7,020 nt of DNA from Candidatus Acetothermia bacterium JdFR-47 (GCA_002011415.1 MTNI01000230.1:1-7020), one strand, 5' to 3'; positions 1 to 5,290 are shown, counted from the first letter of the stretch. Program-made: numbers and translations. Notes: a model not told the origin generated them from the letters alone.

Positions 1-1
1 C

Positions 2-349
2 ATCGTCCTCCTCGTCGCTATGACGTTCGGCCTGATCTTGAGCGGGCTTTCCCTGTCGTTGGCTGCACGGATCAAATCCCAGGAGGCGCTCATGGCGGTG
101 GTGAACTTTCTCACTATGCCCCTAATGTTCACCAGCACAGCCCTGTTCCCCAAGGAGGCCATGCCCACGTGGCTGGCCGTGATCGCCAAGTTCAACCCGG
201 TCACCCATGCGGTGACCCCCATGCGGGAGCTCGTGCTCTCCGGTTGGAACTGGGGTCACATGGCCCCAGGGCTTGCGGTCACGGCTGGTCTGGCCCTGGC
301 AAGCGCCCTCATCGCCCAGCACGTCTTCCGCCGCGCCACCGCCGAGTAA
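2..349 (+). CDS. ABC-2 type transporter permease, C-terminal part
   Basis: This is the C-terminal ~115 residues of an integral membrane permease; the 5' part lies left of the window and the frame is open to the edge. Two or three hydrophobic stretches are visible: one around MTFGLILSGLSLSLAAR, one around the NFLTMPLMFTSTALFP loop-helix, and a last helix ending LIAQHVFRRATAE. The order 'sequence of a hydrophobic helix, LFPKEAMPTWL, AKFNPVTHAVTPMREL' is typical of the DrrB/NodJ-like ABC-2 export family, in which a re-entrant proline-rich loop and an 'xxNPxTxxxxxxR' segment precede the last helix. Such permeases pair with a separate ATPase, exporting drugs, polysaccharides or lipids; the ATPase gene is presumably upstream, outside the window. 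The substrate cannot be told. The stop is TAA at 347-349, and the next gene starts 154 bp downstream behind its own promoter-like sequence. Confidence 0.85.
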   Translation: MVLLVAMTFGLILSGLSLSLAARIKSQEALMAVVNFLTMPLMFTSTALFPKEAMPTWLAVIAKFNPVTHAVTPMRELVLSGWNWGHMAPGLAVTAGLALASALIAQHVFRRATAE

Positions 350-425
350 AGGGGTTGCTCGGCCCCCGCGGTTCCCTCTAGAACCCCCCTTGCCAGCAAC
401 TCTGCCCGTCCTGATCCCCCGAGGG

Positions 426-434
426 TGGTATAGT
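426..434 (+). promoter_or_regulatory. Extended -10 promoter candidate for the DASS gene
   Basis: The sequence TGGTATAGT matches the extended -10 pattern TGnTATAAT with one mismatch (TATAGT at 429-434). No convincing -35 hexamer lies 16-18 bp upstream, as is common for extended -10 promoters. Transcription would begin near 440, giving a ~60-nt leader that contains the hairpin at 467-486. This is a motif match only. Confidence 0.45.
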
Positions 435-466
435 CCACCTGAGTTTCTTATCATGTGGTCTCAAAA

Positions 467-486
467 AGTGGGCCGGAAGGCCCGCT
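467..486 (+). promoter_or_regulatory. GNRA-tetraloop hairpin just upstream of the DASS ribosome binding site
   Basis: AGTGGGCC (467-474) pairs with GGCCCGCT (479-486) across a GGAA loop: eight pairs including one T-G wobble. The loop fits the stable GNRA tetraloop pattern. It ends 4 nt before the purine-rich ribosome binding site (GGGAGAGGG, 491-499). There is no T-tract after it, so it is not a normal intrinsic terminator. It could stabilise the mRNA 5' end or influence ribosome loading; this is inference. Confidence 0.5.
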
Positions 487-503
487 CAAAGGGAGAGGGT
501 GTG

Positions 504-1835
504 ATGATGCGACTCGTGCTGGCCCTGGCGGTGGCTGGGCTGGCGGCAGCGGTTTACCTCTTCGTCCCTAGCGAAGGTTTGGGGTCGGGGCGGGCCATGC
601 TCGCGATCCTGATCCTGGCTGCTGGATTGTGGCTCACCGAGGCCATCCCCCTTTACTCAACGGCCCTTTTGATCCCGTTCCTTCAGGTAGTGCTAGGGGT
701 GTTGGATGCCAAGGAAGCCCTGGCCCCCTTTTTTCACCCAGTGGTGGCCTTGCTCCTGGGTGGATTCGCGCTCTCGGCCGCGGTGGAGAACTCCAGTTTG
801 GGAAAACGCGTTGCACACCTCATCCTGCGCTGGGTGGGCAATAGACCAGCAGCCGTGCTGCTTGGGGTGATGGTCACTTCGGCTTTCTTGTCCATGTGGC
901 TTTCTAACACCGCTGCCACCGCCATCATGATGTCCATAGCGCTTCCCATCGTGGCCACGATTCCCGCCCGCGATCCCTTCCGCCGGGGCCTGATTCTTTC
1001 CATCCCTTTTGCCGCCAATATCGGGGGGATCGGCACCCCGGTGGGGAGCCCGCCGAATCCGATGGCGATGAGTTACCTTGCCGAAGAGGGGATGCGGATT
1101 TCCTTTGTCGACTGGATGGCCGTCGCCATCCCGCTTCAGCTTTTGTTTCTTGGGATTGCCGGGGGCGCTTTATACCTGTTTTTCCGTCCCCGGAGAGGGC
1201 GGCTGCCTCCGCTTGCGGCACCGCCGGGCCGGATCAGCCGGAGGGAGTGGGGCGTTCTGGCCGTCGGGACGCTCACCGTGCTGCTTTGGCTCACGAGCAA
1301 GCTCCACGGTGTGCCCGACAGCATCATCGCCCTCGTGCCGTTGGTGCTCCTGCCCGGTTCGGGGCTGCTTGGGATGGAGGACCTGCGGCGGGTGCCTTGG
1401 GAGGTGCTCATCCTGATCGGTGGGGGACTCGCCTTGGGGACGGGGATGGAGGCAAGCGGGCTGAGCCGGTACTTGATCTCCCGGATCTCCCTTGACGGGG
1501 TATCCCCAGAGCTGGTCCTCGCGGCCTTTGCCGGGCTGACCGCCCTCATCACCGCCTTCATCAGCAACACCGCCACCGCTGCCCTGCTGGTTCCGGTGGC
1601 CGGGGTGGCGGGGGTGGGGATGGGCATTTCTCCCCTGCTGGTGCTGGGGGTGGCGATGGCTGCTTCGCTCGCCATGGCCCTACCGGTGAGCACACCGCCA
1701 AACGCCATTGCTTACGGAACGGGAAAGGTCAGAATGCGGGACATGGCTTTAGCTGGTTCCTTGATCACATTCCTGTGTGTCCTGGTGATGGTGACCTTGG
1801 GGAGTGTCTGGTGGCGGGCCCTGGGCTATGGTTAG
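504..1835 (+). CDS. DASS/SLC13-type sodium:dicarboxylate or sulfate symporter
   Basis: This is a 443-residue polytopic membrane protein with about eleven hydrophobic segments, which would carry a divalent anion (dicarboxylate, sulfate or similar) into the cytoplasm, normally with sodium. The DASS family hallmark is clear: two inverted-repeat halves, each with a Ser-Asn-Thr motif (SNTAATA, residues 134-140; SNTATAA, 354-360) followed by a proline-rich substrate loop (TPVGSPPNPM, 178-187; LPVSTPPNAIAYGTG, 393-407). In structurally studied relatives such as VcINDY the SNT motifs bind the carboxylate and the adjacent sodium ions. The length is normal for the family. I chose ATG 504, 4 bp after GGGAGAGGG (491-499); GTG 501 and ATG 507 are adjacent alternatives. 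The longer frame from 273 lacks family similarity. The exact substrate cannot be assigned. A decayed partial paralogue lies at 3125-3231. Confidence 0.93.
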   Translation: MMRLVLALAVAGLAAAVYLFVPSEGLGSGRAMLAILILAAGLWLTEAIPLYSTALLIPFLQVVLGVLDAKEALAPFFHPVVALLLGGFALSAAVENSSLGKRVAHLILRWVGNRPAAVLLGVMVTSAFLSMWLSNTAATAIMMSIALPIVATIPARDPFRRGLILSIPFAANIGGIGTPVGSPPNPMAMSYLAEEGMRISFVDWMAVAIPLQLLFLGIAGGALYLFFRPRRGRLPPLAAPPGRISRREWGVLAVGTLTVLLWLTSKLHGVPDSIIALVPLVLLPGSGLLGMEDLRRVPWEVLILIGGGLALGTGMEASGLSRYLISRISLDGVSPELVLAAFAGLTALITAFISNTATAALLVPVAGVAGVGMGISPLLVLGVAMAASLAMALPVSTPPNAIAYGTGKVRMRDMALAGSLITFLCVLVMVTLGSVWWRALGYG

Positions 1836-2093
1836 CTTGTCAGCGTAGACATTGGCTGCCTCTCCCAATACCGGGTGAGGCTGGCTTCGATCCTCGTTCC
1901 AGGCCTTTTAGCACCGGCCGCGGGGCAAGTGCCTTTTCCCGCAGCTTGAGAGGGGATCAGGGAAAGGGGGAGCTGGATGGTCGGTTAGTATTCTCACCTT
2001 AGTACTCTCCCGTAAAGAGGGAGCTTTTGCGATAAAAAGACGGCTCTGGAAACCTTGACGCCCGGCGCGGTGTACTTTTACGGGGTGATGCCG
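1836..2093 (+). other. Intergenic region between the DASS gene and the CsgG-like gene
   Basis: This 258-bp gap has no credible gene. It contains an imperfect inverted repeat (CCTTTTCCC at 1932-1940 with GGGAAAGGG at 1960-1968, 19-nt loop, one wobble), two TTAGTA copies (1985-1990 and 1999-2004), and a short hairpin followed by four Ts (see 2007-2028). No promoter with both hexamers stands out for the next gene. Confidence 0.5.
2007..2028 (+). terminator. Weak terminator-like hairpin with short T-run
   Basis: CTCCC (2007-2011) pairs with GGGAG (2019-2023) over a 7-nt loop, followed by C and four Ts (2025-2028). The stem is short and the site is about 170 bp past the DASS stop codon, so it is at best a weak terminator. 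Confidence 0.25.
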
Positions 2094-3053
2094 ATGAGAA
2101 AGATTTTGGCGATGTTCCTTGTGGCGGCGGCCCTGGGCGCGGTGGGCCAGACGCCTCAGGGCCTGGTCCCAGAGGAGAAGCCCGTCCTGGCTGTGGCCCC
2201 GTTCGTGGACCGGTCTGGGGCCGGGCTCCTCGGGGTGGAGGCGGGCTTGGCGGAGATGTTGGAGGGGAAGCTGCGCGATGCGGGGTACCCGGTCATCCCC
2301 CACATGGCCTTGGAGAGTTGGCTTCTAGGGCAGGGGCTCAAGGCCCGAGATGCCGCGGCCTGGTCTCAGGCTGCGCTGGCCATGGGGGCGGACTTCCTGC
2401 TCCTTGGGTCGCTGGAGTCCCTGCGCACGAGCAAGGTGAGCCTCAGCCTTGGCTTCTTCACCGTGGAAGGGGTAAGCGCCTCGGCTGAGGTGGCCGTAAC
2501 GGTGCGCGACCTCAAAACCGGAGAGGAGCTCGGTCGCCTGGTCGGAGAGGGTACAGGCCAGGGTGAGGCCACCGCCTCCTTTCGGCTCTTCTTCTCCATC
2601 TCCTGGGACGTGTGCCTCAGGGGCCTCCGGGTGAGCAAGAGTGCGTATCTTTCGGGCGAGCCTGTGATCATCGGCTACAAAGATCCTTCCCCGCCTAACA
2701 CCTTCTACGTGATCGTCCGGACAGTTTCGACGCCTGGTCCCTCTTGGGTCTCGCCTACGCTCTCCTCATCGGCGACCGATCCGTGCGTACAGTGGACCTG
2801 GGACCAGATGTTCGGAGCCACCCCAGCGGCGCCGGGCACGTACACCGTGGAACTTTACCAAATGCCCATCATTGGGCCGATCGCCTGGGCGAGCTTCCAG
2901 ATCCTGCCCCAGGCGGCGGGTTGGTCCATGGAGCTTCAGATAGGTACTCCCGAGTTTTCCGGAACCGCTTGGAATCAAGCGCTGACCGGGGCTCTGGACG
3001 ACCTCCTGGGCCAACTCCCCCCGCTCCTCGCGGGTACAAGCGGAAGCTCCTGA
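2094..3053 (+). CDS. Exported CsgG/TolB-N-like protein with an apparent Ig-like insertion
   Basis: This is a 319-residue protein of unknown function. Residues 1-19 are a signal peptide (basic MRKI, a hydrophobic core, likely cleavage near AVG-Q). Residues 30-165 resemble the CsgG/FlgO/TolB-N type fold seen in envelope assembly proteins: a VLAVAPFVDRSG strand, the helix LAEMLEGKLRDAGYPVI, then GADFLLLGSLE and the strand pair VTVRDLKTGEELGRLVGEGTG. Residues ~174-272 look like a separate beta-sandwich: GLRVSKSAYLSGEPVIIGY near the start and APGTYTVELYQ near the end are typical of bacterial Ig-like or carbohydrate-associated domains. The tail FSGTAWNQALTGALDDLLGQL (288-308) looks like the closing helix of the CsgG-like fold. 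I chose ATG 2094, preceded by GGGGTGAT (2082-2089); ATG 2088 and TTG 2055 are in-frame alternatives that would lengthen the signal peptide. No lipobox is visible, so a secreted or periplasmic location is more likely than a lipoprotein. Domain calls are from pattern recognition only. Confidence 0.75.
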   Translation: MRKILAMFLVAAALGAVGQTPQGLVPEEKPVLAVAPFVDRSGAGLLGVEAGLAEMLEGKLRDAGYPVIPHMALESWLLGQGLKARDAAAWSQAALAMGADFLLLGSLESLRTSKVSLSLGFFTVEGVSASAEVAVTVRDLKTGEELGRLVGEGTGQGEATASFRLFFSISWDVCLRGLRVSKSAYLSGEPVIIGYKDPSPPNTFYVIVRTVSTPGPSWVSPTLSSSATDPCVQWTWDQMFGATPAAPGTYTVELYQMPIIGPIAWASFQILPQAAGWSMELQIGTPEFSGTAWNQALTGALDDLLGQLPPLLAGTSGSS

Positions 3054-3060
3054 GAGGAGG

Positions 3061-3083
3061 AACGCTCCCTCCCCGGGGGCGTT
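3061..3083 (+). terminator. Strong GC hairpin directly after the CsgG-like gene
   Basis: AACGCTCCC (3061-3069) pairs with GGGGGCGTT (3075-3083) over a TCCCC loop: nine pairs with one T-G wobble, starting 7 nt after the stop codon. A second small hairpin follows at once (TAAGC 3083-3087 with GCTTA 3093-3097). There is no T-tract, so this could be an atypical terminator or an mRNA 3'-end stabiliser. Confidence 0.45.
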
Positions 3084-3119
3084 AAGCTGGGGGCTTACGT
3101 GGGAGCGATCGACGTGGCC

Positions 3120-3137
3120 GCGGGGCCATGGCCCCGC
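3120..3137 (+). repeat. 18-bp perfect palindrome
   Basis: GCGGGGCCATGGCCCCGC reads identically on both strands. It spans the left edge of the recognisable DASS pseudogene homology (which begins at 3125). The corresponding part of the intact gene (around 1666-1683) is not palindromic, so the symmetry arose by divergence or rearrangement in this copy. Confidence 0.7.
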
Positions 3138-3231
3138 CGGTGAGCACACCGGCTCCCTGATCACCTCCTTGTGTCTCTTGGCGATGGTCACTTTGGGAAA
3201 CGCCTGGTGGAGGGCCTTGGGATACGGCTAG
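3125..3231 (+). pseudogene. Remnant of a second DASS transporter gene, 3' end only
   Basis: This stretch aligns with the 3' end of the intact DASS gene in two blocks. Block 1 (3125-3151) matches 1671-1697 at 25 of 27 bases and encodes AMAPPVSTP against AMALPVSTP (residues 390-398). Block 2 (3152-3231) matches 1756-1835 without gaps at 61 of 80 bases by my hand count, including the stop codon (TAG 3229-3231). In the original frame 3154-3228 encodes 25 residues, of which 20 match intact residues 419-443, ending WWRALGYG. The 58 bp corresponding to 1698-1755 are missing; this is not a multiple of three, so the frame is broken at the junction. Many differences in block 2 are at third codon positions, which suggests the copy evolved as a working gene before it was lost. 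Nothing recognisable as the rest of the transporter lies upstream, where the CsgG-like gene ends at 3053. Confidence 0.85.
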
Positions 3232-3275
3232 CTCTACTTTTGGGGGGCCAGCTTGGGCACCGGCCTTGCTTCTAA

Positions 3276-3304
3276 TTCGCTTCTCTCCCTCGAGGGTCTA
3301 TACT
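3276..3304 (+). promoter_or_regulatory. Promoter candidate for the metzincin gene
   Basis: TATACT (3299-3304) is a good -10 hexamer. TTCGCT (3276-3281) lies 17 bp upstream but matches the -35 consensus poorly. The element CGAGGGT (3291-3297) stands directly before the -10, as it does before the DASS promoter candidate (420-426). The start codon is 85 bp downstream. Confidence 0.35.
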
Positions 3305-3377
3305 GGCGGGTCTCTTCGGGATGGTTGGGGAGGCCTTCGTGTCGAACGAGTGCCTCGGGGGAATTGGTGTGTCTTCT

Positions 3378-3383
3378 GGAGGT
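3378..3383 (+). promoter_or_regulatory. Ribosome binding site of the metzincin gene
   Basis: GGAGGT, a near-perfect Shine-Dalgarno sequence, lies 5 nt before ATG 3389. It decides this start over the longer open frame that begins at 3266. Confidence 0.8.
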
Positions 3384-3388
3384 GGGGC

Positions 3389-4672
3389 ATGAGCGGAGTC
3401 AGAGGGCGGAGGACGTGGGTAGCCGCGGCGGCTTTGCTGCTGGCAGTCGCCGGGCTGTGGGTGGTGGGCCAGTGTCGGCAGGGGCAACAGTACTATCTCA
3501 TCGGCAACCTGGACAAGGCCGTGGCCACCGTGACCACGGACAGGGGGGACCGGCAAGCGACTTTCTTCGGGACCATTGGGTTTCGCGTTGGCACCGAGGC
3601 GAAGGGGCAGCTCGTCTGGCACCTCGTCCGACTGAACCTCGTCTCCGAGGGTGTCAGCACAGCCAAGGGGGACTCGGGGACGATCGGGATCGCCCTGGCT
3701 GCCCTCGTCAAGGCAACGTACAGCCCGCGTACCGGGCAATTGGGCGCGGAGTTCCAGTCCACGTTGCACTATGAGCTGATCGACAGGGTTAAAGGGTACC
3801 GCCAGCTTGGGGTAAAAGGCGAGCAAGACTTATTCGCGCCCTACACGGAGGGGGTGGCCGGGAAGATCACCGGGGCGCTTCCCGAAGGGCTCCAACCCGG
3901 GGGGAAGGGCGATATTTACTTTCAGGGAGAGGTTTCCATGGAGCTCAGCTCGCGGGTCCTCGGCGCCCTGAGGAGGATTCACCTGGTGTTCCGCGTTCGC
4001 CTGAAATGGATCCTGCGCCCTCTCGATGTGCTCAAGATTCAACCGGTGTTCATCGGATCCGGCCCTTCGGACCCAAATGCCACGGGCACTGCGTTTACCG
4101 AGCTCATGAAGCATGCCCACGAGATGTGGGGACGGTGTGGGACCGTAAGGTGCCTAGGGTTCTACGTTAACTCTCCAATTTACGTGAACAACAACGCGTA
4201 CCGAGTGCTGAATAGTGCAGCGGAGGCTGCCGCCCTGCGGGGTGAGGTGGACGTTTCCGATGCGGTGGAGGTGTTCGTGGTGGAGCGGATGTCCACCAGC
4301 CTCACCTGTTCTTGGGGAGGGGGCGCGTGTTCCTCATCGGGCACGGCCTCGGCGAAAATCGTGACCTCGGACCAGCAATTGGCGGTTCCTTGCCCCTGTC
4401 CATGCACGAGCTACTGCCCTTGTGGGTCTTGTATCTGCGGGCCAGTGAACCCCTATCACCTTGCCCATGAGCTTGGGCACGCACTAGATCTGGCGCACCC
4501 TCCGTCGGGAAGCGGCCTGGCTGACAGCACGGTCGGGTCCATCATGGAGCCCAGCGGCTTTTGCTGTGACAACCCGGACCTCCAGAGCGCTAAGAACTGT
4601 CGCAACGCCTTCAATCCTCTTCTGTATTGGGGCGCAGGGGTGTGCACCGGGACCCCTGACATCATGGACTAA
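3389..4672 (+). CDS. Secreted cysteine-rich metzincin-type zinc metalloprotease
   Basis: This is a 427-residue exported protein. Residues 1-28 are a signal peptide (RGRR, hydrophobic core, VVGQ); Cys29 follows Gln, which does not fit a lipobox. Residues ~30-220 are a beta-rich region I do not recognise. From ~225 the sequence resembles a metzincin catalytic domain: KHAHEMWGRCGTVRCLGFYVN, then the zinc motif HELGHALDLAH (360-370; His360, His364 and His370 as zinc ligands, Glu361 as general base), and 16 residues on a Met-turn candidate SIMEPSG with Met386. The usual Gly of HExxHxxGxxH is Asp367 here. Immediately before the active site is PCPCPCTSYCPCGSCIC (334-350), with seven cysteines; the whole protein has sixteen, suggesting a disulfide-stabilised extracytoplasmic enzyme. 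It would cleave peptides or proteins outside the cytoplasm; the substrate is unknown. Start fixed by GGAGGT 5 nt upstream. Family assignment is by motif only. Confidence 0.85.
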   Translation: MSGVRGRRTWVAAAALLLAVAGLWVVGQCRQGQQYYLIGNLDKAVATVTTDRGDRQATFFGTIGFRVGTEAKGQLVWHLVRLNLVSEGVSTAKGDSGTIGIALAALVKATYSPRTGQLGAEFQSTLHYELIDRVKGYRQLGVKGEQDLFAPYTEGVAGKITGALPEGLQPGGKGDIYFQGEVSMELSSRVLGALRRIHLVFRVRLKWILRPLDVLKIQPVFIGSGPSDPNATGTAFTELMKHAHEMWGRCGTVRCLGFYVNSPIYVNNNAYRVLNSAAEAAALRGEVDVSDAVEVFVVERMSTSLTCSWGGGACSSSGTASAKIVTSDQQLAVPCPCPCTSYCPCGSCICGPVNPYHLAHELGHALDLAHPPSGSGLADSTVGSIMEPSGFCCDNPDLQSAKNCRNAFNPLLYWGAGVCTGTPDIMD

Positions 4673-4804
4673 TCCGGGCTAGAGCGAAGCCATGAGGGCT
4701 CGGTTTCCCAGGCTTAAAGAGGTGGGTTGGTGACGAGAGGGGGTATCTCCGCGCCGTGTTCCCGCCTTGCCGAAGGTCTGGGGTGATTTTGGAGGTGGGA
4801 TGCC
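4673..4804 (+). other. Intergenic region before the small membrane protein gene
   Basis: This 132-bp gap has no gene, no convincing promoter and no terminator hairpin that I can see. Co-transcription of the protease and the membrane protein is possible. Confidence 0.4.
4791..4796 (+). promoter_or_regulatory. Ribosome binding site of the membrane protein gene
   Basis: GGAGGT lies 8 nt before ATG 4805. The surrounding TGGAGGTGGG is identical to that before the metzincin gene (3377-3386). An out-of-frame ATG at 4800 sits only 3 nt after the GGAGGT and is less likely to be used. Confidence 0.75.
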
Positions 4805-5275
4805 ATGCCCAGATTTTTCGTGTTGGTTCTGGGTATGCTTGTTGTAAGCGGGATTGGATTGGCTGCGATGCCCCCGGCGACGATTGCGGTTGAGATCATC
4901 GCTGGGAGTGTGGTGGGCTTTTCCGGAGCGGTTCTGGCAGGCCGGTTGGGGAGCGCGTTCGTCGAGTCCGTGGGCCTCGCGGAGCTGCGGACGCCCATCG
5001 TGGTGGGGTTTATGACCTGTGGGATCACTGCTGGGGCGAGCCTAGGCGTGATCGGTGCCGGTGCCCTGTTCGGCATCGCGGGGAACGTCCCAGCGTGCAT
5101 CGGCGGAGCGCTTGTGGGCGGGCTCGTGGGCCTATTTGCCGAACCCATCCTTTACAGTCTGGGGCTATTCGAGCTGAACGATCCCTTTGTGGAGGCCGTG
5201 GGGATGTTGGCGGTGGCGCTCGTGCCGGCGGTCGGCGCCACGGTGGGCTTCAACTGGGGGACAGCCGATCCCTAG
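4805..5275 (+). CDS. Small glycine-rich membrane protein with internal duplication
   Basis: This is a 156-residue hydrophobic protein that I do not recognise. Residues 1-20 are a signal peptide or first membrane helix. The rest consists of Gly/Ala/Val-rich helices with small-xxx-small spacing (e.g. AGSVVGFSGAVLAG 33-46; GGALVGGLVGLF 100-111), suited to close helix packing in a membrane. Two halves look duplicated with an offset of 63 residues: SVGLAELRTP (55-64) and SLGLFELNDP (118-127) share 6 of 10 positions, and each follows a glycine-zipper helix and precedes another hydrophobic helix. The likely location is the inner membrane. The start is supported by GGAGGT 8 nt upstream. It follows two genes for exported proteins, suggesting an envelope role. 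Its stop codon TAG (5273-5275) overlaps the stop codon of the converging TGT gene. It could be a small channel or a scaffold; there is no direct evidence for either. Confidence 0.75.
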   Translation: MPRFFVLVLGMLVVSGIGLAAMPPATIAVEIIAGSVVGFSGAVLAGRLGSAFVESVGLAELRTPIVVGFMTCGITAGASLGVIGAGALFGIAGNVPACIGGALVGGLVGLFAEPILYSLGLFELNDPFVEAVGMLAVALVPAVGATVGFNWGTADP

Positions 5276-5290
5276 GTCCGGCCTAGGTCC
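5271..5290 (+). repeat. 11-bp tandem duplication at convergent stop codons, hairpin-forming
   Basis: CCTAGGTCC occurs at 5271-5279 and 5282-5290, an 11-bp unit repeated in tandem. Because CCTAGG is its own reverse complement, the two copies can pair (5271-5276 with 5282-5287, loop TCCGG) into a 6-bp hairpin on either strand. The first CTAG (5272-5275) supplies the TAG stop of both converging genes. No T-tract follows on either strand. Confidence 0.7.

Larger units (their letters stand above)
350..503 (+). other. Intergenic region before the DASS transporter gene
   Basis: This 154-bp gap contains a small hairpin candidate (GGTTC 370-374 pairing with GAACC 381-385, followed by CCCCTT and without a T-tract), an extended -10 promoter-like element (426-434) and a strong GNRA-loop hairpin (467-486). 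The open frame of the downstream gene runs back through this region to 273, but its translation there is proline/arginine-rich and overlaps the permease gene, so I do not count it as coding. Confidence 0.5.
3232..3388 (+). other. Leader region of the metzincin gene
   Basis: This is a 157-bp stretch between the DASS remnant and the protease start. The protease frame is open back to 3266 but the translation there has no signal peptide or similarity, so I treat it as non-coding. It contains the promoter candidate at 3276-3304. Confidence 0.45.

Noticed and set aside
273..503. Longer N-terminus of the DASS protein
   Set aside because: It overlaps the permease gene and reads as low-complexity Pro/Arg sequence; a purine-rich binding site and a hydrophobic start favour 504.
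1136..1708. 190-residue minus-strand open frame
   Set aside because: It is antisense to the DASS gene and its Ser/Pro/Arg-rich composition is a mirror of that gene in GC-rich DNA.
1932..1968. Inverted repeat CCTTTTCCC/GGGAAAGGG as an intrinsic terminator
   Set aside because: The loop is 19 nt, one pair is a wobble and no T-tract follows; noted only as part of the intergenic region.
2055..2083. TTGACG followed by a TACTTT-like -10 as promoter of the CsgG-like gene
   Set aside because: The -35 match is good but the spacing to TACTTT (12 bp) is too short and no hexamer fits at 16-18 bp.
3266..3388. Longer N-terminus of the metzincin
   Set aside because: The signal peptide begins at 3389 right after GGAGGT; the upstream translation would bury the signal peptide.
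3464..3475. Lipoprotein signal at Cys29 of the metzincin
   Set aside because: The sequence before Cys is V-G-Q; Gln at -1 does not fit the lipobox, which needs Gly, Ala or Ser.
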